Source of the DNA: Bradyrhizobium macuxiense | GTDB taxonomy: Bacteria; Pseudomonadota; Alphaproteobacteria; Rhizobiales; Xanthobacteraceae | Reading direction: 5' to 3' | Length of the DNA: 40,290 nt | Assembly: GCF_001542415.1 (NCBI RefSeq) | Contig: NZ_LNCU01000107.1 | Location: 124,461 to 164,750, forward strand | Part shown: in pieces, positions 32,140-39,634 of the stretch | Layout of the letters: every line of letters starts with the position of its first letter | Numbering within the stretch: position 1 is the stretch's first letter | Notes under the pieces: model-generated | The model's database searches: none | Told to the model about the DNA's origin: nothing | The model's input: only the letters and a program-made list of their open reading frames with translations | Made by a program: the position numbers and the translations under genes

Positions 32140-33945
32140 ATGCCGACCTACATCCCGCATGACGTCGCCCGTGAAGATCGTCCTGATGGCACGATACTTC
32201 TTCGCTCGCGCGTGCCGCTCGGGCCCGTTGTCCGCAACACAGGCGCATGGCTCCACCAATGGGCGGGGGCGGCGCCCGACCGCGTGTTCGTCGCGGAGCG
32301 CTCGGGCGAGGGCTGGCGCGAGCTGCGCTATGGCGAGCTGCTGCAGCAGGTACGGGCCTTGGCATCTTCGCTTCTGGCGCGGGGGCTCGGACCCGAGAAG
32401 CCGATCGCCATCATTTCGGGAAATGGTGTCGATCACGCGATCCTGGCGCTCGCTGCGCAATACATCGGCGCGCCAATCGTGCCGCTGGCGGAGCAGTATT
32501 CGCTGGTCCCGGACGCCTATCCGCGCCTGCAATATGCTATCGAGACGGTTCGTCCCGCAATGGTGTTTGCAGAAGATGGCGGCGCTTACGGTGGGGCTCT
32601 CGCGCTGCCGTTCATGAACAGCGTCGAGAGGGTTGTAACGCGCAACGCAACCGGGGGCGCGACAACATTCGGCGACCTGCTCAAAGGCGACAAAAGCGTG
32701 GATCTGAACGCGGCGCACGCAGCCGTCGGCCCCGATACACTGGCAAAGATTATCTTTACCTCCGGCTCGACGGCGAACCCGAAAGGCGTGCTCACCACGC
32801 ACGGGATGCTGTGCGTCAACCAAGCGCAGATGGCCGCGGCCATGCCGGTCATCAGCGCGCGTCCGCCAAAAATCGTCGATTGGCTTCCCTGGAACCATGT
32901 CTTCGGCGGTAGCCACAACTTCAATATGATGCTCGCAAACGGCGGCAGCCTCTATATCGACGAAGGCAAGCCGACTAAGGCTGGATTTGCAGCCTCGATC
33001 CGTAACATCCGCGACCATACCTGCAACTTGGCATTCAACGTGCCGATCGGCTTCGCGCAGCTCGTAGCAGCAATGGAGAAGGACGAGAGTCTTAAGCGCG
33101 CTTATCTCGGCGATTGCGACCTGATCTTCTACGCGGCCGCGTCGGTGACGCAGGACATTTGGTCAGCGCTTGCGAAATTTGCCAAAGAGGTGCGCGGCGA
33201 GGTGCCGCTAATGTTCTCGGGTTGGGGTATGTCGGAGACCGCGCCTTCCGCAACACAGACGCATCAGTCGGTCGACCGCCCCGGTAATATCGGCGTGCCG
33301 CTGCCTGCTGTGACCGCCAAGCTCATCCCAGGCGAGGAGGGTCGTTACGAGCTTCGCGTCTCCGGACCCAATGTGCTCAAGGGCTATTTCCACGAGCCGG
33401 ATAAAACGAAGGAGGCCTTCGATGAGGATGGCTTTCTCATCACAAATGATGCGGTAACATTCATTGACCCGGAGGACGCGAATGCTGGCCTTCGCTACGA
33501 CGGTCGCATCTCGGAAGACTTCAAGCTGATGAGCGGCACGTGGGTGCGGGCAACAAATGTCCGTCTCGATGCGCTTAAGCATTTCGCCGATGTCGCGCTG
33601 GATGTCGTCGTCACTGGTCAAGACCGCAACGAGCTCGGCCTGCTCATCTTTCCACATCCAGGCTCAATAAACGATGCCGTACTCAATTCCGGCGACATAG
33701 GCGGTGCCTTAAGCGCAGAAGCCGTGCGCGGCCTGATTCAGCCGCGGCTGGCCGCGATGGCGAACCACGCCACCAGTTCATCGACCCGCGTGGTGCGGGC
33801 GCTAATGCTCGCCAATCCTCCGTCGATGAGCGAGGGTGAGCTGACCGCAAAGGGCAGTATCAACGCGCGCAAGATATTGACGCACCGACAGGCGCTGGTT
33901 GAGCGGCTTTATGACGACGACGATCCCGCAGTTGTGCGCTTATAG
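32140..33945 (+). CDS. Feruloyl/p-coumaroyl-CoA synthetase-like ligase
   Basis: 601 residues, 12 bp after the dehydrogenase, ATG behind AAGGAG. Features of the feruloyl-CoA synthase group are all here: FTSGSTANPKG at 206-216 (Ala replaces Gly in the loop), LPWNHVFGGSHNFNMML, SGWGMSETAPSATQTH, GPNVLKGYFHEPDKT, EDFKLMSGTWV and the C-terminal catalytic Lys in LTAKGSINARKIL. It converts a hydroxycinnamic acid, or a side-chain acid such as an aroylacetate, to its CoA thioester with ATP. Because a separate acyl-CoA ligase lies at 23776, the window has two aryl-type ligases that may feed the same beta-keto thioester pool. Confidence 0.9.
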   Translation: MPTYIPHDVAREDRPDGTILLRSRVPLGPVVRNTGAWLHQWAGAAPDRVFVAERSGEGWRELRYGELLQQVRALASSLLARGLGPEKPIAIISGNGVDHAILALAAQYIGAPIVPLAEQYSLVPDAYPRLQYAIETVRPAMVFAEDGGAYGGALALPFMNSVERVVTRNATGGATTFGDLLKGDKSVDLNAAHAAVGPDTLAKIIFTSGSTANPKGVLTTHGMLCVNQAQMAAAMPVISARPPKIVDWLPWNHVFGGSHNFNMMLANGGSLYIDEGKPTKAGFAASIRNIRDHTCNLAFNVPIGFAQLVAAMEKDESLKRAYLGDCDLIFYAAASVTQDIWSALAKFAKEVRGEVPLMFSGWGMSETAPSATQTHQSVDRPGNIGVPLPAVTAKLIPGEEGRYELRVSGPNVLKGYFHEPDKTKEAFDEDGFLITNDAVTFIDPEDANAGLRYDGRISEDFKLMSGTWVRATNVRLDALKHFADVALDVVVTGQDRNELGLLIFPHPGSINDAVLNSGDIGGALSAEAVRGLIQPRLAAMANHATSSSTRVVRALMLANPPSMSEGELTAKGSINARKILTHRQALVERLYDDDDPAVVRL

Positions 33946-33954
33946 GGAGCCTGC

Positions 33955-34827
33955 ATGGTGGACATCAAAAAAATTCGCGCGATCGACATTCACACGCATG
34001 CGGAAGAGCCGTGCGGCTGTCATGCGGACGACGGTTACGACGACCTTCAATCGACCATGGCGAAGTATTTCGGCGCGCCATGGACTCATCCGCCAACCGT
34101 TCCGCTGACAGCGGCACACTATCGCCACCAAAATATCGCGGCGGTGATCTTTCCCGTGGATGCCGAACGGGAGACCGGCTATCGCCGCTACAGGAACGAG
34201 GAAGTGGCTCAACTTGCGGCCGATAACAGCGACGTTCTGATCCCTTTTGCATCGATTGATCCCCACAAAGGGAAGATGGGTGCTCGGGAGGCGCGCCGTC
34301 TCGTCAATGAATTCGGCGTACAGGGTTTTAAGTTTCATCCGACGATGCAGGGGTTCTTTCCCAACGACCGCCTTGCCTATCCGCTCTATGAGGCGATCGC
34401 CGAAACCGGCAAGCCTGCGCTGTTCCACACGGGGCAGACCGGCGTCGGCTCCGGCATGCGCGCCGGCAACGGCATGCGGCTTAAATATTCGAACCCGATG
34501 TATCTCGACGATGTCGCCGTCGATTTTCCGGACATGCCGATCATCATGGCGCATCCCTCGTTCCCGTGGCAGGAGGAGGCGCTGTCAGTCGCGACCCATA
34601 AGCCGAATGTTTACATCGACCTGTCGGGCTGGTCGCCGAAATATTTCCCGCAGATCCTCGTTCGGTACTGCAACACGTTGCTCCGCAGGAAGGTGCTATT
34701 TGGTTCCGACTGGCCGATGATCACGCCGGAGCGCTGGTTGTCGGACTTCGAGAAGATCGAGATTAAGGACGAGATCCGTCCGCTGATCCTCAAGGAGAAC
34801 GCGGCGCGCCTTCTCAAGCTGGCATGA
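33955..34827 (+). CDS. Amidohydrolase family 2 enzyme, CouO-like beta-ketoacyl hydrolase
   Basis: 290 residues, 9 bp after the ligase, behind AGGGAG. All metal-site residues of the ACMSD-like amidohydrolases are visible: His13 and His15 (DIHTH), Lys126-His128 (FKFHP), His158 (FHTG), His200 (AHPS) and Asp252 (GSDWP). The gene content of this operon (hydratase, dehydrogenase, ligase, amidohydrolase) equals that of Rhodococcus couLMNO, where the amidohydrolase CouO is reported to perform a hydrolytic retro-Claisen cleavage of the aromatic beta-keto thioester, giving 4-hydroxybenzoate and acetyl-CoA. The same reaction here would feed PobA 430 bp downstream. A decarboxylase role is the main alternative for this fold. 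Confidence 0.82.
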   Translation: MVDIKKIRAIDIHTHAEEPCGCHADDGYDDLQSTMAKYFGAPWTHPPTVPLTAAHYRHQNIAAVIFPVDAERETGYRRYRNEEVAQLAADNSDVLIPFASIDPHKGKMGAREARRLVNEFGVQGFKFHPTMQGFFPNDRLAYPLYEAIAETGKPALFHTGQTGVGSGMRAGNGMRLKYSNPMYLDDVAVDFPDMPIIMAHPSFPWQEEALSVATHKPNVYIDLSGWSPKYFPQILVRYCNTLLRRKVLFGSDWPMITPERWLSDFEKIEIKDEIRPLILKENAARLLKLA

Positions 34828-34989
34828 ATATCATCGTGTTGCGGACGCACGCTCGCGACGACAGTGCGCTAGACTTCAATTAATCACGAACGCCACGGGG
34901 CAGCGTGGCAGGGGGGGCCGGAAGCAGCATATGCCGATGACTGGTGTGCAAGATGATCGCTTCACCGGGGCTCTGATTGTTGTGCCTCG

Positions 34990-35169
34990 ATGCTTGGTAT
35001 CGACTATCGAAGTCAGGGGGCGCTGACCGAAGCGCTTGGAAGTTCTGCTGACCGGATGCGAGTAGATTTAGACGTCGTTCGCGGCGTGCTGTTCGCTGCG
35101 GCCGTGGCGGCGCGACTTCTTCCAAGGATCGGGCGCGAGAACGCGCGTGTGCTGGCTGGGCGCGCCTGA
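34990..35169 (+). pseudogene. pcaB-like lyase fragment (fumarase/aspartase superfamily)
   Basis: The plus strand encodes about 58 residues containing GALTEALGSSADRMRVDLD, then VVRGVLFAAAVAARLLPRIG and RENARVL before a stop at 35167-35169. This matches the post-catalytic region of 3-carboxy-cis,cis-muconate cycloisomerase (the RMRANLD...RLGR..AH..L pattern). The rest of the gene is missing, so it is a remnant. It lies just upstream of pobA, where a pca gene would make sense. Another member of the superfamily is possible. Confidence 0.45.
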
Positions 35170-35254
35170 CAAGTTCATGGTCACGATTGAGCGTTTGACC
35201 ACACGCGGCGGACTTTTTTGGCCCGCGTCGCACTACAAGATAGGAGGCAACTGG

Positions 35255-36433
35255 ATGCGAACACAAGTCGGCATTATTGGAGCGGGTCCCGCCGGCCTGC
35301 TCCTGTCCCACATGCTTCATCTGTTCGGGATCGATTCAGTCATCATCGAGAGCCGCACGCGCGAGGCCATCGAAGCGACGATCCGGGCAGGGGTTCTTGA
35401 GCAGTCCACGGTCGACCTCATGACGGAGATCGGCGCCGGCGAGCGGATGGAGCGCGAGGGGTTCGTGCATCACGGCTTCGAGCTTCGCTTCGCGGGGCGT
35501 AGCCACCGCATCAACCTGCACGACCTTGCGAACGGGCGGGTCATCACGGTCTACGCTCAGCATGAGGTCCTCAAAGATCTTATTGCGCTGCGCCTACGCA
35601 CAGGTGCCGAGATTCATTTCGAGGCCAGGGCCACCGGCCTCGTCGACATCACCTCCGACCGGCCGAAGATCCGTTTCATCACCAAAAACGGAGAGGCCAG
35701 AGAGCTCGACTGCGATTTTATCGCCGGCTGCGACGGTGGCTACGGCATCAGCCGCGGCTCGGTCCCGGAGAGTCACGTGCGGAAGGATTACTTTCGCGTC
35801 TATCCATTCGGGTGGTTCGGCATCCTGGCTAAGGCTCCTCCCTCCGCGGACGAGTTGATCTACGCCCATCACGACCGCGGCTTCGCCCTGATCAGCACCC
35901 GTTCGCCCGATGTACAGCGGATGTATTTTCAATGCGATCCCAGCGAGTCGGTCGATAATTGGTCGGACGACCGCATCTGGAACGAGCTTCAAGCCCGCAC
36001 CGTCGGGAACGGGTTTCAGCTGAAGCAGGGGCCCATCTTCCAGAAGGGCATAATTCCTCTGCGCTCCTTCGTATGTGAGCCTATGCAGCACGGCCGGCTC
36101 TTCCTGGCGGGCGACGCCGCGCATTCGGTCCCACCGACCGGAGCGAAGGGCCTTAATCTCGCGGCGGCCGACGTGCATGTTCTCGCGCGGGCCTTGTCAT
36201 CCCACTATGCGACCGGTTCGACAGACCCTCTGGGCGATTACTCGCGTACGGCCTTGCGCCGGGTATGGCGGGCGCAGCATTTCTCGTGGTGGATGACCTC
36301 AATGCTGCACCGCTTCCACGATGGAAGCGAGTTCGACCTAAGGCGCCAACTCGCCGAGCTCGATCTCGTCACTACCTCGCGCGCGGCAGCGACGACCATA
36401 GCGGAAAGCTATGTGGGCATGCCGCTGACCTGA
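35255..36433 (+). CDS. pobA: 4-hydroxybenzoate 3-monooxygenase
   Basis: 392 residues from the ATG at 35255 behind TAGGAGG; the open frame upstream has no ribosome site. FAD motifs GAGPAG at 9-14, AGCDGGYGISR near 158-167 and LAGDAAHSVPPTGAKGLNLA at 285-304. The substrate pocket is conserved by alignment with the Pseudomonas enzyme: Arg44, Tyr203, Ser214, Arg216, Pro293 and Tyr386, and RVYPFGWFGILAKAPP is diagnostic. It hydroxylates 4-hydroxybenzoate to protocatechuate with NAD(P)H and O2 in the cytoplasm. Position 38 is Ala and 42 Thr, where the NADPH-specific Pseudomonas enzyme has Tyr and Arg, so NADH use is possible. Downstream of the CouO-like gene, it would take that operon's product. 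No pobR is next to it; the nearest AraC gene is 2.2 kb away. Confidence 0.95.
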   Translation: MRTQVGIIGAGPAGLLLSHMLHLFGIDSVIIESRTREAIEATIRAGVLEQSTVDLMTEIGAGERMEREGFVHHGFELRFAGRSHRINLHDLANGRVITVYAQHEVLKDLIALRLRTGAEIHFEARATGLVDITSDRPKIRFITKNGEARELDCDFIAGCDGGYGISRGSVPESHVRKDYFRVYPFGWFGILAKAPPSADELIYAHHDRGFALISTRSPDVQRMYFQCDPSESVDNWSDDRIWNELQARTVGNGFQLKQGPIFQKGIIPLRSFVCEPMQHGRLFLAGDAAHSVPPTGAKGLNLAAADVHVLARALSSHYATGSTDPLGDYSRTALRRVWRAQHFSWWMTSMLHRFHDGSEFDLRRQLAELDLVTTSRAAATTIAESYVGMPLT

Positions 36434-36881
36434 AGCGTGAGCCAGAGTCAGCCCCTGCAACGAGACTCGATCCGAGTAGGAGCGATCCCAGCGAGGCCCC
36501 ACGGATGTTTCGGGACGCACATTTTGCCGTCCTTGATGATCGGCGAGAATGGCGGGTGTTTCAGAGTCCAGCGGTCCCGCTGACGCGGCTCGCAGTGCCC
36601 CTGCGGGATCAGCGACTTGAGGCCATTTGTGGACGTTAGCTACCGACCGTGCGCGCGCTTTGGAGAAATCGTGCGCGCGATGATCTCGTTGAACGATCCG
36701 GATCCGCGATCGCGGCCTCGAGCTCATGCAGCTCGGTGCAAACCATGCTGACCGGGCTCGCCTTCCGTTACTTCAGCCTCGCCCCGCGGTCGTACATCTC
36801 GTCGACGGCCGCGGGCTCCAACGGCGAAGCCTCGGTCAACAACGCAGTGCCGAGAGAGGGCTTTCTGACCGAGGGCTCAGC

Positions 36882-37045
36882 GTCGACGTTCGCGCGTTCC
36901 TGAACCAAGATCCGTTCTCCGGTCATCCGTGGACGATCCGTGGCCTGTGCTTCTGGGTTGCGCTGTTGGAAGGGTTCGATGCGGTCAGCAACTCGCCTCC
37001 CCAGCGCGTGTCAACGTTTGGGCTGAAAGCCGCGCTAAGTGTGAA
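36882..37045 (+). pseudogene. pcaK-like 4-hydroxybenzoate transporter, N-terminal fragment
   Basis: The plus strand encodes VDVRAFLNQDPFSGHPWTIR followed by GLCFWVALLEGFDAVSNSP, which mirrors the N-terminus and first membrane helix of the aromatic acid:H+ symporters (PcaK/AAHS: V-ALxxxPFSxxQW...LCFLIxxLDGFDT). The conserved Asp of the DGFD motif is shifted or replaced (EGFDAV), and the frame degenerates after about 55 residues. With pobA upstream, this looks like a dead pcaK once linked to it. Confidence 0.55.
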
Positions 37046-37450
37046 GACTTTCCAGGCCTGCAAATGGAATTCGCCGGCATACTCGTGCGACGACATTTGG
37101 CGGCGGGTATGCGACGATCGACTGCGGCCTCGATATTGGGCTGGCGGATTGAGGCATGCGCCGGAAAACCCATCGTTAGGCTCGGGAGCTTCCCCACAAC
37201 TGCGAGCAGCCTGCTTGTCGCGTGGCTGAAGATGTACGATTCGATCGGCGAGCAGTCCGCATTGCTCCGTCGATGTCGCTTGCAAATGCTGAGCAGCGCA
37301 GCCTCGCCATCGATACGAATCAGCCGCGGCAGAGCTCCGAGCGTCGACCGGATACGATTACGCCATATCCGAGCTGGCCGGGCAGCGATGCCGCTTTGGG
37401 CGGCTCGATCCATAGCAGATAACGGCACCTCCGGGGGAAGGGGCTTCTTC

Positions 37451-37475
37451 GACGACGGCCTGCCTGGCCGTCGTC
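37451..37475 (-). terminator. Strong hairpin after the minus-strand hydrolase gene
   Basis: GACGACGGCC (37451-37460) and GGCCGTCGTC (37466-37475) form a perfect 10-bp stem with a 5-nt loop. It lies 33 bp beyond the stop codon of the minus-strand hydrolase. No T-run follows, so termination would depend on the stem alone or on Rho. A second, smaller hairpin (CCATAG/CTATGG) lies between it and the gene. Confidence 0.45.
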
Positions 37476-37508
37476 TCCATAGCCGCTACCGTACTATGGA
37501 ATTTCTAC

Positions 37509-38435
37509 CTAGCACGGGCGCTCGAAGTGCTTCAAAAACCAGCGGCACGCCGCCGAAGCAGACTGATCGAAGCACTCGGTGTAAGGCGCAAAGTGTCCGC
37601 ATGCTAACGATACGAACTCCTTGGGCCCATTGACCCGTTCCAAGGCCTGTCGCGTCGCTTCGATCGGCATCAAATTGTCCTGTTCGGCTCCAATGAGCAT
37701 GAGGGGACGGGGGGCCACGCGATGAATGTAGGCGATCGGCTCGAAGCTGAAAGTCAGCTCCAAGCTCCGCACCGTGACCTCGTTCCTCCAGGTCGGAGAA
37801 ATGGCAGCCGTCTTCATGGACCAATCCCAAGCATCCCTCGTGGCGAGGATGCAGGGTGTCTTGTCCGGATCCTCGGCGACGACGGGTAGCATCATTGGCT
37901 TTTCACCTGCTGCGCGTGCTGATCGCTCCGCGGCGAACCATTTCGAAAGATGTTCGCGTGCTTCCACCGGTATCTGACTCCAGATTGCCCCGCCGCTCAG
38001 GAATGGGACCTGGGCGACGACGCAGCGAATCCGCTGGTCAAGCGCCGCCGCCTGGATCGCGATTCCACCGCCGTAGCTGGAGCCCCAAGCTCCCAGTCGG
38101 TTCGGATCGACGCGCGGCAATGTCAGTGCGTAGGTGACCGCATCCTGAAAGTCTGCGAGTTGCTGGAGGGGGTCGATCTCCTGCCGTACGCGGCCGTCGC
38201 TTTCTCCCAGACTTCGGGGATCGTAGACGAGGACACCAAGACCCGCATCGCTGAAAAAGCGCCCATACCGGTCCAGATAGCTCTCCTTCACCCCGCTGAA
38301 GCCGTGGTGCAGCACAACGAGAGGTGCGGGAGAGGCATCCTGAGTTCGCGGGTGGAAATGCCAGCCACGAAGAATGGTTCCGTCATTGGTTTTAAAGGAA
38401 ATATCGTCCTTGGCTGGTGACGTTGGATCTGCCAT
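37509..38435 (-). CDS. Alpha/beta-hydrolase (dienelactone hydrolase/peptidase-like fold)
   Basis: 308 residues on the minus strand, ATG behind a strong AAGGAGG eight bases upstream. VVLHHGFSGVKESYL at 40-54 (oxyanion region), YDPRSLGESDG at 71-81, nucleophile Ser120 in GSSYGG, Asp253 in GAEQDNLMP and His281 in CGHFAPYTE complete the triad. No signal peptide is seen. Homologues are annotated loosely as acetyl-xylan esterase or fungal polyketide-related hydrolases and often stand beside AraC regulators. It diverges from an AraC gene 174 bp away, which probably controls it. The substrate is unknown; an aromatic or acyl ester is a fair guess. Confidence 0.82.
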   Translation of the reverse strand: MADPTSPAKDDISFKTNDGTILRGWHFHPRTQDASPAPLVVLHHGFSGVKESYLDRYGRFFSDAGLGVLVYDPRSLGESDGRVRQEIDPLQQLADFQDAVTYALTLPRVDPNRLGAWGSSYGGGIAIQAAALDQRIRCVVAQVPFLSGGAIWSQIPVEAREHLSKWFAAERSARAAGEKPMMLPVVAEDPDKTPCILATRDAWDWSMKTAAISPTWRNEVTVRSLELTFSFEPIAYIHRVAPRPLMLIGAEQDNLMPIEATRQALERVNGPKEFVSLACGHFAPYTECFDQSASAACRWFLKHFERPC

Positions 38436-38609
38436 TCTAAAGTCCTCCTTGAGCCTATGTACGGCATTGTTCTCTGGCGATGGAACAGCTGGGGACTATA
38501 GTCGGGAACTCGTACAGGTTCTCGCACGGGAGCGCAATCGGTACCGTATGGCAGCGAACTGAACACACCGCATCGCGGTAATGGGCGTTGTGCAATGTCT
38601 GGAGGACAC

Positions 38610-39527
38610 GTGAGAGAAGGGATTGCATCGAGGCACGGGGAGGTGGCCGGGTGGAAGCCACAGGTCGATCCGCTTTCGGCATGGACTCTCAAACCTTGCG
38701 AAGAGACGTGTTCTCGGCCATCAAGCAATTGGCAGCGTCAACTGAACACGATGCGCGTCCTCGACATGCGACTGGATAGAGGCTGCGAAGGTGTCCACCA
38801 CGCTACGGATTTACGTTTTGTAGTGGTAATGTTCATCACGGAGGGGCGGGAGCGGGGAATCGACCGGCGCGGGGCATCGGTATTCGAGCGGGGCGATACG
38901 ATCGTGTGGAATGATCAGCACGATGTAGCCTTCGAGGTAATGGATCGCCTGCGCAAGCTGATGATCATTGTTCCGATCGATCGCATCTACAACGCATGGC
39001 CCGATCTCGTTTCGGCAGACGGTCTGCATTTCTCACGCGATCATGGTTTCGGCGCCTTGCTCGCCGGTTATTTCGAGATCCTATCGCAGCAGGTCAATAC
39101 CCTGTCGGATGCGCACACATCATTGGCCGTCGAGGCCGGCTTGGACTTGTTGTTGCGAGCAATCCGGTCAAAAGGCGATGACTGCTCAAGTGATCGCGGT
39201 TCAGTACTCTTCGAAGGGATCATCCGACATCTGGAAGACAATCTCCGAGATCCCGACATCGGTTCAAATGGGGTTGCTGCCGCGTTTGGCATTTCGACAC
39301 GGTATCTGCAGTTGCTGTTCGCTCAAAACGGAACAACGCTTTCGGATTGGGTCCGGCAGCGACGTCTGGATCGTTGTCGAATGGACTTGGAGACAAGGAA
39401 ATCCGCCGAGTCGATCACCGACATTGCGCTGCGGTGGGGATTCAATGATCCGTCGCATTTCAGTAGACTGTTTCGTCGTCGCTATGGGACCGCCCCGCGC
39501 GCTTATTCAGAACTTTATTCCTTCTGA
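38610..39527 (+). CDS. AraC-family transcriptional regulator (FeaR/NphR-like)
   Basis: 305 residues from a GTG at 38610, four bases after GGAGG; an ATG at 38595 in the same frame has no ribosome site. The sensor half contains DLRFVVVMFITEGRERGID and ASVFERGDTIVWNDQHDV, and a later RLRKLMIIVPIDRIYNAW, like the AraC regulators of aromatic amine or nitrile genes. The DNA-binding half has NGVAAAFGISTRYLQLLFAQ, LDRCRMDLETRKSAESITDI and LRWGFNDPSHFSRLFRRRYG before the end TAPRAYSELY. It is divergent from the hydrolase at 37509, the most likely target, through a 174-bp shared promoter region. The first about 50 residues are atypical, so a later start at 38751 is possible. Confidence 0.85.
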   Translation: MREGIASRHGEVAGWKPQVDPLSAWTLKPCEETCSRPSSNWQRQLNTMRVLDMRLDRGCEGVHHATDLRFVVVMFITEGRERGIDRRGASVFERGDTIVWNDQHDVAFEVMDRLRKLMIIVPIDRIYNAWPDLVSADGLHFSRDHGFGALLAGYFEILSQQVNTLSDAHTSLAVEAGLDLLLRAIRSKGDDCSSDRGSVLFEGIIRHLEDNLRDPDIGSNGVAAAFGISTRYLQLLFAQNGTTLSDWVRQRRLDRCRMDLETRKSAESITDIALRWGFNDPSHFSRLFRRRYGTAPRAYSELYSF

Positions 39528-39634
39528 TGCAATCTAATTATCGACCAGGTCCCACCTTCATGCTTTTTTCCGCATAGCCAACTGTTCTCCGCCCTCTGAC
39601 GGTCCAATAGTCCTTTTGCAACCATTGTTAGTAG

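Larger units (their letters stand above)
36434..37508. other. Decayed region between pobA and the minus-strand hydrolase
   Basis: About 1.07 kb without an intact gene. It contains the pcaK-like fragment at 36882-37045 and the hairpin at 37451-37475. Several frames stay open for 70-230 codons, but they are arginine-rich shadow frames without family character. I see nothing else I can name. Confidence 0.5.

Noticed and set aside
31657..33018. Minus-strand frame of about 450 codons opposite the dehydrogenase and feruloyl-CoA-synthase-like genes
   Set aside because: Composition typical of antisense in GC-rich DNA, and it spans two genes with strong motifs.
34892..34909. Hairpin GCCACG/CGTGGC after the amidohydrolase gene
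   Set aside because: Short stem followed by G-rich, not T-rich, sequence; too weak to call a terminator.
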